NCBI GenBank assembly: GCA_003255065.1
Contig: QAOA01005636.1
Coordinates: forward strand, 1 to 64,000
Length of the DNA stretch: 64,000 bases
Source: Cercis canadensis
Lineage: Eukaryota > Streptophyta > Magnoliopsida > Fabales > Fabaceae
Direction of reading: 5' to 3'
Shown: piece after piece, positions 51,779 to 64,000 of the stretch
Numbering within the stretch: the first letter of the stretch is position 1
Layout of the letters: the number at the start of each line of letters is the position of its first letter
Made by a program: the position numbers and the translations under genes
The notes under the pieces: model-generated
What the model was told of the DNA's origin: nothing
Database searches by the model: none
What the model saw: only the letters and a program-made list of their open reading frames with translations

Positions 51779-54700
51779 GTAGCATGCCTCATTCAAAATA
51801 ATTGCACCTGTGAAGAACTATACCATGAAACATCTTAAAATCAGTGCTCCACACCGTGACTTGTAATTATGATAAGCACAACGACCTACCTAGATCGTTT
51901 ACAACATAAAAGCAAGATCCATGCAATCCCTCACAAAATTACCAGGAGGGAGGGACTGCATTAAGAAAGTGTAGGTAGAAAAGCGCAGCTCAGATTAGGA
52001 GTTATATTGGTAAAAACTACCCAAACACCATCCATTTACCCCCCCACTTACAGAACTATTCTGTCAGTCAAAGGACAAGAAAATACAGCTGCATACACCT
52101 GTGTCGAAGAACATCCTATGATGTCCTTCAAAACTTTTTTCCTAATCTTAAACTCTGAGTAGACAAAGACATAAAGTGTTCTAAATATAAACTAGACCCT
52201 TTGTAACTTATGAGTCTCCCAAATAATTTCCTAAATAAGAGATTACATAAGATAGTTGGATACACCTGGGAGGAAGGATGTCCTACTATGTCCTTTGAAA
52301 TTTATTCGTAATCCAGAGAAGCATATTGAGTTGAATAAACCATAATGCATTCTAAGTAACAAATAGACCTTTCACAACATAGAATCTACTAAACAATTTT
52401 CACTCAATTTATAGCTCTAGAAGCACAAATAAAAGTATGGTATAGTGAATGAATAGATACCAGGATCTCTAGTCATTTCAGACTAGGGACGGGAAAATGG
52501 AGCATTACAAAGGGTAAAATACTATTTTATTGGGGGTAGGCTCGTAGGTAAGCATCAATATTTAGGCCTGTTAACAATTTATACAAGAACCATACATAAA
52601 TTATTTATAAAATCCCTCTAACAATTTCATGATTTTTTTTTCATTTTTTAGTCAGTAGATAATCTTTTATTAGTCTTTAGTTTTATTCTACTTTGTTATC
52701 TCTAATCTAGCAATTGAACGGACCAAGATATCAAAAGCAGCTGCAGTCCAAAACAAAAATTTTGGGAGGGGAAATATCAGCCTTTCCATTCCACCTCCCA
52801 TCCACCTCCCTCCCTTTTTTCTTTCTCACCTTAGATAACTGCCACTGCTCAGTAACTCCATCTAGCCTCAGTGGCCATGGATGTCTCACTGTTTCTCAAC
52901 GACTAAACAAAGTGTTCTTTATTCCATTCTTCATCTTCTGGGCAATGCTACACCACTACTGATGATCCAGATTACATACCACCATGAGATCATGGTTCAA
53001 GAAGGGGTCTAGGGGATTAGATAACCCCTTTTACCACATAATCTCTGTCTATAAGTACAGTAAAAAGTTATTTTTGATAATCACCAAAGTTATAGCAGGG
53101 GGAGGTTATAGATCAGTTAAGTGAAAAAATGGACAATAATAACACAGGTCTATACATGTTAAATGCAGAATGAAGAATAAAATTAATTATGAATAATCAA
53201 AAGCATATAAAGAAACTATTTTGCTCAGGTTACTTACTGGTATATTATCCTTCACATCCCATAACCGCAGTGTACTATCCGTTGATGCAGATGCAAGTTC
53301 ATTATCGGACAAAAATTTCACATATGAAACAGCTTTTCTGTGCCCACTGAAGACATGGAGTGGACGACTGATATTTCTCAAATCATAATAATGGATGTGA
53401 TGGTCTGCTGATCCAACCTGTAAATTATGTGAAGATTGCACTGTATAAGCTATATTAATTTTAAAAGAATAAGATAGGAAGCCTGTTGAATTGTTGACTA
53501 CTACACCAAAGGAGGTACGATGCATGATATTAATTTGCCAATTGCAATCAATCACTGTTGATAAATTTGCATACACACAATCAATACTTAGCATAGAATG
53601 ACAAACACATTATACTGTGTTCAAAGAAAAGAATTTCTCATGGACAAATTTCATACTACCATTGTATAAAGTACTTCGGTCTGAAATTCCTAGCAAAGTA
53701 ACTAGTTAGCTCCTGAATGGTAAATTACAAGATACTGCATGGGATCAGGTTCATAATGCACTAACATCTAATATTTTCTTCTAAACAGATAGAAGGTACA
53801 TACTGCAATGTAATTGCCTGATCCAGGATTATACTTGACACAGCATATGTTTGCTTTCATATCTATATTTAGGACGCTGGTCTCCTGGTTTGTGCACCAA
53901 ACTTTGACCTGCTCATTGAAAAGAGACGCATTATGGATAGTTTAATCATTCATAACCATAATATTGAAAATAACTAAAACAGATTTAGAAAATCCATCAT
54001 ATGCTCAGTAGTAAACAATACTATTTCTTGTAGCAGGAAATCTCGCTTTATTTCAAAAAATATGAATCAGTAAAAGTATATATTTCATTATAAATATGTC
54101 ATTATAGCTTAGGTATGACCAAATCTCCTTCTCTAGGTCCCAAATATCACTCACTTGGATGCCCCATGCTATTACACAACTGAAGTTATGCGTATATACT
54201 TTTCTTTTACATATAAATGAAACACAACATAAGGGCATGGACCAAAAAATGACAGATACCATGTGAGAGTAGCTTGTAAAGTGCCCCAAACAACTAAGGC
54301 CTCAAGCATTTTTCAGATCAACAGTGACAAACACAAACAAGTTAGTGAGAAAGCACTTATCATGGCAAGTAAATTTAAATTTGACCATGCACAGCACCAA
54401 TAGATTCGTAAACTCTTACATAAAGCTATTAATCAGGATTATACAGCAAAAGACAGTTTATCCAGTATATTAATAGCTCAGGGAGATAATTCATGTATGA
54501 TCTTCATTGCATTTATTATCAAAGACATCCTAAAAATGTTCAGGGGGAAAAAACATTCTACAGACATCACAAATTACCTAAGCACGCCCGAGAGAACTGG
54601 CATAAATTTAAAATAAATTTTCTTGAGTACCTTACAGTCATCACTACCAGAGACAAGCATAGAGGGCTCTGTTCTTGAAAAATCAACACTCCATGCACGC

Positions 54701-55249
54701 TTTTCATGCTCTTCATATTCCATTAAACTCTACTTGAGGAAAATTGATACTCATAAGTAAAAGGAATTACTGGAAAGCATTTTACCAAGCATATAATGAT
54801 ATAATAAAACAGATAAAATTAACCAAAAGCAATCCAATAATCACCTGCCGAGTGGTTACATCCCAAACAGTTACAATTCCTTCATAATCGCTGCTAGCTA
54901 TGTAGTTCTTAGAGTATTTATTCCAACTCAAGCAACTCAGTTTTGAACGTGTAGACATCTCCACGACAGGACAGAGTGAATCTTCAGGTTCATTCACAAC
55001 CTGGAAGGCAATGCCACAGGGAATGGTCATCCTCTATTCATATTGCCATGACCAGACACAGAGTAAGAACCCTTTGTCACTAATTTCAGTAACAAATCAT
55101 CAAGCAAAGGGTTCCTATGAATAGATGAGGCAAAATTACACCTCATGTACCATGATATATGTACTGCTAGATATATAAATAGCCATCCAATATCAGTTTA
55201 TCACTAAAGCCCAAATTCATCACCCTGGATATATTGGTAAAATGTGTTA

Positions 55250-55288
<39 letters not shown>

Positions 55289-58200
55289 TTTGAATTAAAT
55301 AATTTAAAGGGGATGGATGAAAAAAAATCAAATCACAAAGGTCCTGGTCTATACTGTTTATTAATTATCATCAATCTTTTATTCAGATAACAAGATACAT
55401 AGTACTGCCACAAGATTCTAAATAAGCAAATTTTCAACTATCCACTAACTACCAATCAAAAACTAGAAAACAAAAACTGATAGCAAAAAAGAAAGGTTAA
55501 TCCATTTTACCGCAGAGAAGTCGAAAACTTTTATACGCCGCGAAACTCCAGCAGTAGCAAACAACTCATCATCACGGTCAAACTCAATGCTGCAATAAGC
55601 ATGGTAAATTCTATTATTAATATACTCCAAGTATTCAAATACAACTGTATATGTGCAACAGGACAATTTTATTTCTCCAGTGCTGTTTATTCTGTTTACT
55701 CCTGATATTAAGATAATAATGAGAGCAAAGGGAAAGTAAGTCAGCTTAAAAATGCATATTTATTGACTTCTGGACATGTACCCACATCTAACACTTCTAT
55801 GCCGTAATTCCAGCAGAGCAAGACCCAAAGTCTTGTCAATCAAAGGAATGCTGACAATGGCATACAATAATAATAATTTCCTTATGCATAAGGCTACAGC
55901 TTATATACACTCAGTTTAACACCATTCCATGCTCTACAAATTCAAAAAGGAAAACAAAATAAAATGGAAGAATAAAACAGTGATATCTTGAAGAAATGTT
56001 CAGGGTAAATTTAGACAATGGACAATGCCACGTTGCATTAGGTAATGAATGTTCTCCAAAGAAACCTTTAGCATTCTATAATAACATGCTGACTCTACCT
56101 TGAAATTGTAAGCTATCTTCTAACACTTCCCTGAATATTTCACGTAATGACAAATGATATATCAGCTAGAGCTTTTCCAGGTCAAACAATTTCTGACGCA
56201 AACTAAACCTAGATTTGTAAAAGAGAAGGTGGCGAAAATTTCTTCTTGAGTCAAAGTGTTTGATATTGAAGTCAAGGAGAGGGAAGCATGATACTGATTG
56301 TGCATTTTTGGACATGGTCACATGGCATAGGGTCCATCAAATTTGTAATGTCTCAAAAGGCAGGAGCTTGCTGGCTCATTTCTCTAGTCAGTTAGATCAC
56401 ACAGTTAAGGATGCAAATCTTTAACAAATAAATGTAGAATCCAGAAATCATTTCAGAGAGGTGCCACCAAAGAAAGAAGGGCTCAAGGAAAACCAAAAAC
56501 TTAACCTCTGAGGCACCCTTGTACAGTAGCGTCTATTCTAATATGCTTAGTGATCATAATACCCATATTATCCTTCTGCATATGCAAGTGTGTGAGCTCT
56601 GCAGTTGCCAAAAGGGGTTTACAGATCATACCAAAAGATCAAGGTAGTGCCAGTTAAGTGAATCTTTGGAACACTCATGATGAAGAGAGAAAATTAAAGT
56701 TTTCAAGTTAGTCAGAGCCCTCTCCATAGATATAGGCTAAAATCCCTTTGCATCAAAACCTTATCAAGACTCAATGAAGAAAAGAAAAGGTTTTCAACCA
56801 CGCTATTAGCATCAAAATGGTCTTGCATCTCTAATTATGCATATTATATTGTGGAGAACTTACAGATTAAACTGAGAAAGGAACCAGCATTGAGACATTG
56901 ACCTATAACATGCCTTTAAAAGTTATGCCAATGGTAACTTTTTGTTTTTACAAGAAGAATAACACATTAATTACTACTAGGTAAAAATAATCACTAGTCT
57001 ATTTCCTCTTAGTCACAGACTCACAAATCACAACTGTGGCAATGCAGTGCAATAGTTAAGTACCAAAGTTCTACAAGAAATTCCAAGAGAACTCACCTTG
57101 ACACTATGTTGGCTGAATGAAACAAATCCCCATGCCTAAGTTCAGCAATGACTCTCAATCGGCTGTTTCAAATGAAACAAAAGGTTGAAGAAAATTATGT
57201 ATGGCTGACTCAGGAAAACAGTAATTAATATCATCAGTTCAGCACATGTATCTCTGAATTGATTATTTCAAATCAACACCTGTATCGTGTGAAAGTCGTT
57301 AAGATTGACTGAAAATCTGCAAGACCAGCAGTATAACCCTCTCGACTTATGACATTTTTATCTCTTTCTTGTTGGCTATGGAGCTTATCTGCTGAATGAC
57401 GTCTTTTTTGTAGGTAACATTCTTGCAAGTCATTGAACTGCAGCCAGAGAAGGGAATATAATGGAACTCAGATATAGAAAAATAATAAAACCAGGGATAC
57501 AGATTCTGATTTGGCAATAGATACAATAGAAAAAATTTCAACAGCATACACCAAAATTAATTTCTTATAAATCAACAACATAAGAAACAAGAAGGCCAAA
57601 GAAACATAAATTTAAAGAGCAAAGAAACATTAAAATATGATGTCATTTTTATACAGATTCCACTGTAATTCTTCTATAAGCTATATGATGTCTACTGAGT
57701 CATATTTAGTTGCTATGTCAGTTTGGTTTAAGGTGTATGTTAATAATGCTTATGAATGCTAGGAGGCTGCAATTGGCCTTATGTCTTGTGTTATTATAGG
57801 TCTCATTGAGTTTTGCTATGCTACTTGTGTCTTACTTCTGATTTTAATGGAAGCAAATTGTAAACCCTTATGGAATCAGAAGTAGAGATCAAAGCCTAGA
57901 AGAATTCAGATTAGATACCCTAGTTATATATAGGCAATGCCACAGTTTAGAGGCTCACGACAATTTCAGATCAGAAGCCATGAAGCTTGTTTCTATGGAG
58001 GGTCCAACAACTCCATCTCAAAGCATGATTCGAAGATCATAATCTTCTTCTCCTCCTCGATGATCTAATTTTCCTATATTTAAAGTCCTGCTTAAATCAG
58101 TTTTCCAGGCCAAACGCCTTAAGATGCTCCTACTTACACAACTCTATATCCTTTATTTTTATATATGCGTCAAACTCATTCAAACTCCTANCAAAGCATG

Positions 58201-61200
58201 ATTCGAAGATCATAATCTTCTTCTTCTCCTCCTCGATGATCTAATTTTCCTATATTTAAAGTCCTGCTTAAATCAGTTTTCCAGGCCAAACGCCTTAAGA
58301 TGCTCCTACTTACACAACTCTATATCCTTTATTTTTATATATGCGTCAAACTCATTCAAACTCCTAAGTTAACAATCCACAGGCATAAATCAAAGCAACC
58401 AAGCAGCCTCACTTTAATCCATGCCTGGCATCCTTTTAATTAGAAATCATCCCTACCCTAAAACTTCAATATACCAAGTTTTCTACTCTTTCCCTAGAAT
58501 TGAACTCATATATAAACTTCCCCATATCCTAATTTCTTTGCTATTATTCGAACCTCCGTAAAACCAAAAAATTTGTGAGTTAAAACCTGAGTCTTTCCTA
58601 AGTTTTGCTACCGCCACATCAATTCTAAAGTTTGAGACAGCAACAAACATGATCATAAACCAAGAATAGTTTATCTAAGAATGTCTTGAGATGTCCTTTA
58701 AGATTTTAGATTGCATTAAATTTCAAAAGCCAGTTCACATTGCAGGAAACTTCAAAATCAGTTACTAGCAGACACAGGAACTATAATATTTTAAGAAATC
58801 AATGTACAGATTCTAAAAGATGAAACAAAGATTACCTGTGCATGCACCTGCCTTTTTCTAACTAGAGCAAGACCAGATGGATTTATATATTGCGAATCTG
58901 ATCCACCGATGGCATCTTTTCTCTGGCCTCCATGAGAGCTTACTTGGGACTTTCCATCAATTTTCTTAGGAAGACTCCCTGAAGACAATCCTCCTCGCAA
59001 ATTTAGAGGACTAGATATAAGGCCACTGCTATTCTTATCCATTGATGAATGCCATGATTTTCTTGCACCAGAATCATCAAGCATCCGTAGTTTTACAGAG
59101 TATCTGTCCCTTGCACGATACAACTCCATTCTATGTTTCTCCACAGCAGTTATGTCCTCTTTTATGAACTGGAGGTCAGTTTGCACCTACAAATGATACA
59201 ATAGTATACAAGAATTAGCAATAAATGTAACGGTAACAAAGAAAATTCTGTTTAAGTAGAATAACAAACCAATACACACACAGTGGAGAAGGAGGGGTGG
59301 GGAGAACAGAAAACAAGAGTTACTGAGTAATAATTTAGGCACAAATAAATAAATACAGATTGCTGGTAGCACACCTCCTTCAGCTCTTCAACTTTCTGCT
59401 TCCTTAAGCAATGCAGGAAGTCTAACAATATTTTCATGTTTCTCTCAGCTTCATCTTGTTCCATTTTTCTTTTCTTCTCAGCAAGGAGTGACAAAAGGAT
59501 GTTTACCTCCTTAATTGTCACTTCACAGCCCTGTAACAAGATCCAAATAAAGCATCACAGTCTAAATAAAACACAAATATGGTTGAGATCGTCCATCATT
59601 CACAAGTATACATAATACAGTCACTGTAGACAGTAGAAAATTTGAATTTCAACATATTAAATTGCATGAATTTCACATGAGCTAATAAAAAATGAATGCA
59701 CAACTAAATTAAAACCCTTTCATAAGTATATTAGGAAAGAACACTAGACAATCCTTGAAATTAATACTTCTAGTCCTTGGTCTTGGGTCACATATCACAA
59801 ATATGAGAGAAATTTGTAACAGAGACACATTCATCAAATAAAATCATTTTTAAATGAATGCCAAAAACAGCTCTAGTTCTCCTATTTTCATCTCGTACAA
59901 TTTATTTGATGCTCCAGAAAGGAACCTAGATTTATGGGATAATGAAAACTGACTCCCCATAAGAAATGTAACGAGAATTAAACAACTATTTGACTGACAG
60001 CAAATAGAAAGGTGTACATCAAGCACCCCCCCCCCCCTCCCCNNNNNNNNNNNNNNNNNNGGGGGGGGGGGGGGGGGGAGGACTATTAGCAACATTCTCT
60101 TTCAATAATTTTTTTCGTACATAAGGAAACTTTATTATAGTATTATATTCAAAGAGCACAGAGAAGAAAGATGACCAGCCAAAATTAAATCAAACAATAC
60201 ACCTCATGTTGTAATGTAACAGAATGGGTAAGAACAATATGGTCAGGCATCGCAATGAATGAATGAAATGATTGTCCAGCTTTCTTTTGTCCCATTAAAA
60301 GACTTACATGTACCAAATGCACTCATTCCATAAATGTGGCATACCAACAACATGGCATATCTCCACATTGGCACGACAAATTTTCTTAAGTTGATGACAA
60401 GTCACAAAGTAAATCAAAATCAACTATAACACCATAATGTATAGGTATTAGTTTCAACACCAAATAAATGTTCAGAATAAAACTCAAATGAAGAAAGTGG
60501 AGCAAGATTAAAACCAACCTTTTGTAGTGCCTGCCGAAAATGCTCCACAGGGGAGGCAGTTTTTGATATTTGACGAGCAGAGGTCTTCTTTAGTAGCTAC
60601 AAATGTGGTACAGAAACCGTATAACAATAAGCTGCATTTCGAAGTAGATCATTTCAAGATACAAATTATGCTCAAATCAGATGGTCAAACTTCCACCCTT
60701 GAAATTATGAACAAAAGGATGCCGTTAGCCCACTAATATTACCAGAAGTGAAAAAGAATAAATAGGAAGCTCCAAAGACTCCAAATAACATCCACTCCTG
60801 CACCCAAATGAATAAAATAAAAAAAAAAAAAAAAAAACCTCCCCAATTTCTTCTCTATGAATTAATCTTTCTCTTGTCAAGTAGCTTCAGGAGTCCTAAG
60901 ATAGCGGACCCCAAAATTGATTAGGCACACTCCATTTACACTAAATTTTTTAAAAAAAAATAAGTTACAGATTTTCACTCTACAGCGGTATAAATTGGTT
61001 GAATTTCCACTTTCAAATCTCAAAGAATACAATTCAAACCAGCAGACCCCAATTCATGTAAACATGGTTAGTTCTATATCATATACAACTCCGAGCATGA
61101 ATAATTCAATTCATTTTTTCTTTTCCACCTGAACTCACAAACTAACCACGAAATAAATAGTAGCAAACTAAGGCGAACCTTATCAAGCAAGAAATTAGGG

Positions 61201-61514
61201 AACAACTGATTATTGGAGAGGTAATGGCCGCAACAAGGGCAATCGTTCTTGTTGCGGAGGTGAGTGATGATGCACATGTAGCAGAAGCTGTGACCACAAG
61301 CTGTAAGAAAAGCTTCCTTAAGGATCTGCATGCAAATCGGGCACAAGAAGTCCTTGTCCGGTTCAGACATGCCAGCCTCCTCCGGCAACGCCGCCTCCGC
61401 AGCAGCACCGGAGACGGCCTCGGCGCCGGGATCCTGCGAAGAGGCCGCGGCGGAGGGCTTTGAGAACTCGGATTTCACGGCGGGGACCAGAGGCCCCGCG
61501 GATAGTTCGTCCAT
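51254..61514 (-). CDS. COP1: COP1 E3 ubiquitin ligase (constitutive photomorphogenic 1), 13 exons, 681 aa
   Basis: Exons in transcription order: 61514-61179, 60596-60519, 59530-59375, 59186-58836, 57437-57280, 57162-57097, 55589-55511, 55000-54845, 54729-54631, 53908-53804, 53417-53238, 51613-51503, 51424-51254. The total is 2046 nt. Arabidopsis COP1 is 675 aa. Seen: RING C3HC4 with C58, C61, C73, H75, C78, C81, C92, C95; a coiled coil at about residues 130-235 ([17 protein letters not shown]); a bipartite basic NLS (VRKRQ ... LQKRR) cut by the exon 4/5 junction; and seven WD40 repeats from about residue 370 to the end ([45 protein letters not shown]). Known role: with SPA proteins it ubiquitinates HY5 and other light-response factors in darkness and is inhibited by photoreceptors. 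No broken exon was seen. Confidence 0.97.
55253..55288. repeat. (TA)18 microsatellite
   Basis: TA dinucleotide run in COP1 intron 7. Confidence 0.93.
58019..58366. repeat. Apparent ~172-bp tandem copy across a single N (assembly artefact)
   Basis: 58019-58190 and 58192-58366 are the same sequence except for an extra CTT in the second. The N lies at 58191, inside COP1 intron 4, so exons are unaffected. Confidence 0.85.
60027..60078. other. C-run, 18 N, G-run: problematic assembly join
   Basis: A run of C with one TCC, then N at 60043-60060, then 18 G. It lies in COP1 intron 2 between exons 3 and 2, so the coding sequence is intact. It could be a real C/G homopolymer pair or low-quality read ends. 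Confidence 0.85.
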
Positions 61515-61740
61515 GTGTTTTATCGTGTAGATGTGGTGGTGGTGGACTGGAATTCGAGTTGGAGAAAGAGTAAGGAGCTTTTGGAGTTTGGACTTGAGAA
61601 GAGAGAGGAGAGGGCACATAAGGGAGGGAAAGAACTCTTCCTTTGTGAGGGTGAGGAAATTCCACGTGATAGTTAAGTGCGAGAACCCACGTCATCCAAT
61701 ACACCGTTGGTCCGTTATAGAGAAGGGATTCCAGCACTGA
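61515..61740 (-). promoter_or_regulatory. COP1 upstream region with G-box and ACGT element
   Basis: A palindromic G-box CACGTG lies at 61663-61668, 149 bases upstream of the COP1 ATG. A second ACGT core (CCACGTCATCC) lies at 61687-61697. In Arabidopsis the COP1 promoter is bound by HY5 at an ACGT element together with FHY3, so these are plausible light or UV-B response sites. Use in this species is inference. Confidence 0.5.
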
Positions 61741-62181
61741 TTCGCAAAATAAAAAATTTAATTTACTCCTTTAAACTTTATTTAATTACGAAAAATATGC
61801 ACAGAAACCCTATATCACAAAATTTCATTTAAAATTAGACAAAAATAACACATATGTGACACATGAATTTACTTAATTTTTTACATTAATTTAACATGAT
61901 TAGTAAATAATTAGAATAAAAAATACACGTAATAAGCACATGATTAGTACACTTTTGTCTTATTTACCATGTGTTTTATTTTAATTATTTACTAATTATG
62001 TTTAATTAGTATAAAAAAAGGAATTAAGTGAATTCACATGCCATGTAAGTGTAGTTTTCGTCCAATTTTAAACGACAATTTATGATACGGGAGCTCTGTA
62101 CATAATTTTTTATAGTTCATGGGGTTATTTGCATGTTTTAAAATTTTTGAAGATAAATTACACATCAAATAAAATTTAAAA
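61741..62181. other. AT-rich intergenic spacer
   Basis: Between the divergent COP1 and VMA22-like genes. No gene was seen. Confidence 0.5.
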
Positions 62182-62393
62182 CGGGGATTCTATGATACTA
62201 TGTAAGTATGTCATACTACACTGACGTGTCAAACATACATAATTTTTATATTTTATTATATATAAAATATAATTTATTTAATTTTCAAAATAAATTTAAA
62301 AATAGTTAATTTGTACACATGTCATTCATTTATTGATTATTCTTATGTAGTATGATATACTACATAAATACTAAAAGTATCTAAGAAACCTCC
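62182..62393 (+). mobile_element. MULE-type MITE, family copy 3 (212 bp)
   Basis: Starts CGGGGATTCTATGATACTA and ends GTATCTAAGAAACCTCC. The flanks are perfect 9-bp copies of AATTTAAAA (62173-62181 and 62394-62402). It is collinear with copies at 8787 and 28025. It sits in the COP1/VMA22 intergenic region, about 640 bp upstream of the VMA22-like ATG. Confidence 0.85.
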
Positions 62394-62669
62394 AATTTAA
62401 AATGATAAATTAGACTTCTATCAAAATAAAAAGTTAAATGGCACCACCCCTGATTAAATTTTGGTGCTCAACTGACAAGTTAGTTTAACTAATAAGAATT
62501 AAAGCACTTTTTTTTATAAAACTTAAATTTAAATTTTATTGCTAACAACCCCTTTCCTAAATAATCTATAAATATCATTACATGTTCTCCTAAAAACTTG
62601 TGACATGCGAATAATTTTCCTTCATCCCAAACTTCTTATTTTTCAAAAAAATATTCGGGTGCCCGGTCG

Positions 62670-62765
62670 TGAAAATATTTCAGTTTGAACCGGTTAAAAT
62701 CGTTAAGAATAGGAACAGAAAGAACTGGTGAACCGGTCCGGCTTTTATATAACCGGTCAGTTCAT
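62670..62765. repeat. ACCGGT-rich repeat fragment
   Basis: TTTGAACCGGTTAAAATCG, GGTGAACCGGTCCGGC and ATAACCGGTCAGTTC occur within 95 bases. They resemble subterminal sequence of the TIR element at 21444-22436 and may be a solo end of a related element close to the next gene's promoter. Confidence 0.4.
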
Positions 62766-63033
62766 TTTTAATGACCCAAAACATAGTTTTTCGCCGCATA
62801 TATGAGCTCTTGTAGTCTCCGCTCGCCACCCTCCCAATACCTCTCACCTGACCGACGGCGCCGCTGTTTTCTCACTCCGATTCAGTTCGCCGCCGATAGA
62901 TCTTCTTCACCGCCACTGCCCAAGTCTTGCATCGGCAGATACCAAAGGCCACCGTCAAGTCCCAGCTAAATTTATAAAATCCCCACTGGTGTCACAGAGA
63001 TCGGAGCTCTGCTAAAGCTTCTTGTGAAATTCC

Positions 63034-63927
63034 ATGGAACAAGAAAATCAGAGACAGAGTGTTGGAAACGATGAAGAAAATCGACAACAGAAAAAGGAAC
63101 TAGAAAGAGAAGAAGAACAGCAGCTGCAGCAGCAGCACCATCGACCATTACGCCTACAACCTGGAGCAGAAGAGAAGCTTGTATTGAAATTTCTGGATTC
63201 TATGGATAACTACCTAACCCTAATTGATGCATTGTCTTCAACTCTTCGACAGGTAAAAAGATCAATTTCATTTTTTTAATTTGGTTTCATCAATTATATG
63301 AAAATTTGATGTAATACCTCTCATCAAATCCATGCCTTTGAGTACAAACTTTGAATCAATTGAATATCCAAAGAGCTTGAATTGATAAAAAAACATTCTG
63401 ATTTAGTTGGAAATTAGCTGATAGTAATGCAGCAAATATGATACCAATACAATCGTTTAGAAAGATTCTGATAAATATGAACTCTTGTGCATTTCCATTT
63501 TCTGCCTGTTGATTGGTTTATCATATATCAAGTAAATTTTCCAAACTCATCGTTTTCTAATACTGGCTGGATTACTGTTAATAGAGTGTAAAATTGTTTA
63601 ATACTGGCTGGACTAATCCGTAAATTCTTATTGTCAGCACCTAAGGTTGTGAAAGCTCAATGTGACCCTTTAAGTTGGCAACTAAGGAATTGTGTACAAT
63701 GTCCCTTTATTTGTTTGATATAGCATGTTTGCTCTCTTTTTGAAGTCCATTAGCACATGAAGCAATGCCTGAGGCCCTGTTTTTTTAAGCATATTTGATA
63801 TATTGACAGGGATGGCTGGATTTAGCAAGTGCTCGACTTTCCATGGGTGCATCGCGTATTAATAGTTCTTTATTGGACCTAAAATTCCATTCAGCTGCTA
63901 CATCGTTGAAGATTACCCAAAATGATG
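63034..63927 (+). CDS. VMA22/CCDC115-like vacuolar ATPase assembly factor, first two exons (partial, runs off window)
   Basis: Exons seen: 63034-63252 (73 codons, ending LSSTLRQ) and 63810-63927, with a GT donor at 63928. Further exons lie beyond position 64000. The N-terminus is Glu/Gln-rich and disordered (QLQQQHHRPLRLQ). Next comes the conserved helix LVLKFLDSMDNYLTLIDALS, continuing in exon 2 with GWLDLASARLSMGASRINS. That short Leu-rich helix followed by the G-W-L/A-R motif matches plant proteins annotated as CCDC115-like or VMA22. Known for the family: an ER-associated chaperone that helps assemble the V0 sector of the V-ATPase. The identification rests on about 110 residues. Confidence 0.8.
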
Positions 63928-64000
63928 GTAACATTGAGTTACATAGAAAAGGACATAGTTGTTTGTAAATGCTGAATTCTAGTATTTTCTTTTACAGTCT

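Noticed and set aside
61224-61740. GC-rich open frames on both strands around the COP1 start
   Set aside because: They are frame shadows of COP1 exon 1 (RING-coding) and its leader; no motifs of their own.

Overview
The window is nuclear DNA of a flowering plant, probably a woody core eudicot. Genes are split by AT-rich introns with GT-AG borders, transposon debris is plentiful, and the proteins read like eudicot orthologues. I could not fix the species. Gene models below were assembled by joining translated exons across canonical splice sites, and reading frame is kept through every junction.

Layout. Positions 241-15453 (+) hold a 19-exon HUB2/BRE1-like histone H2B E3 ubiquitin ligase whose introns carry a SINE, a Harbinger-type MITE and a MULE-type MITE. 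After a 700-base gap, 17118-19557 (+) is a 4-exon gene for a plastid-type protein I do not recognise. Positions 23772-27221 (-) hold a 5-exon atypical dual-specificity phosphatase (PFA-DSP1-like). From 27.6 to 49.5 kb the window is gene-poor and repeat-rich: an endogenous pararetrovirus-like coat-protein remnant, LINE tails, a SINE with a clean target duplication, tandem repeats, a duplicated non-coding segment, and a Mutator-like element carrying a broken ARF gene fragment (Pack-MULE). Positions 49.6-50.1 kb (+) hold a TAS3 trans-acting siRNA locus with two miR390 sites flanking one tasiARF and a short ORF ending 7 nt before the first site. Positions 51254-61514 (-) hold a complete 13-exon COP1 gene. 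From 63034 (+) a VMA22/CCDC115-like gene begins and runs off the window.

How they relate. There is no operon-like logic. HUB2, COP1 and PFA-DSP are independent regulators (chromatin ubiquitination, light signalling, phosphate signalling). TAS3 yields siRNAs against auxin response factors. The Pack-MULE 6 kb away carries an ARF fragment of the ARF5/7/19 type, so the closeness is probably coincidence.

Assembly quality matters. Isolated single Ns at 1581, 4902, 43328, 47394 and 58191 each separate two nearly identical copies of the same sequence. These look like unmerged contig ends or haplotypes, not real tandem duplications.
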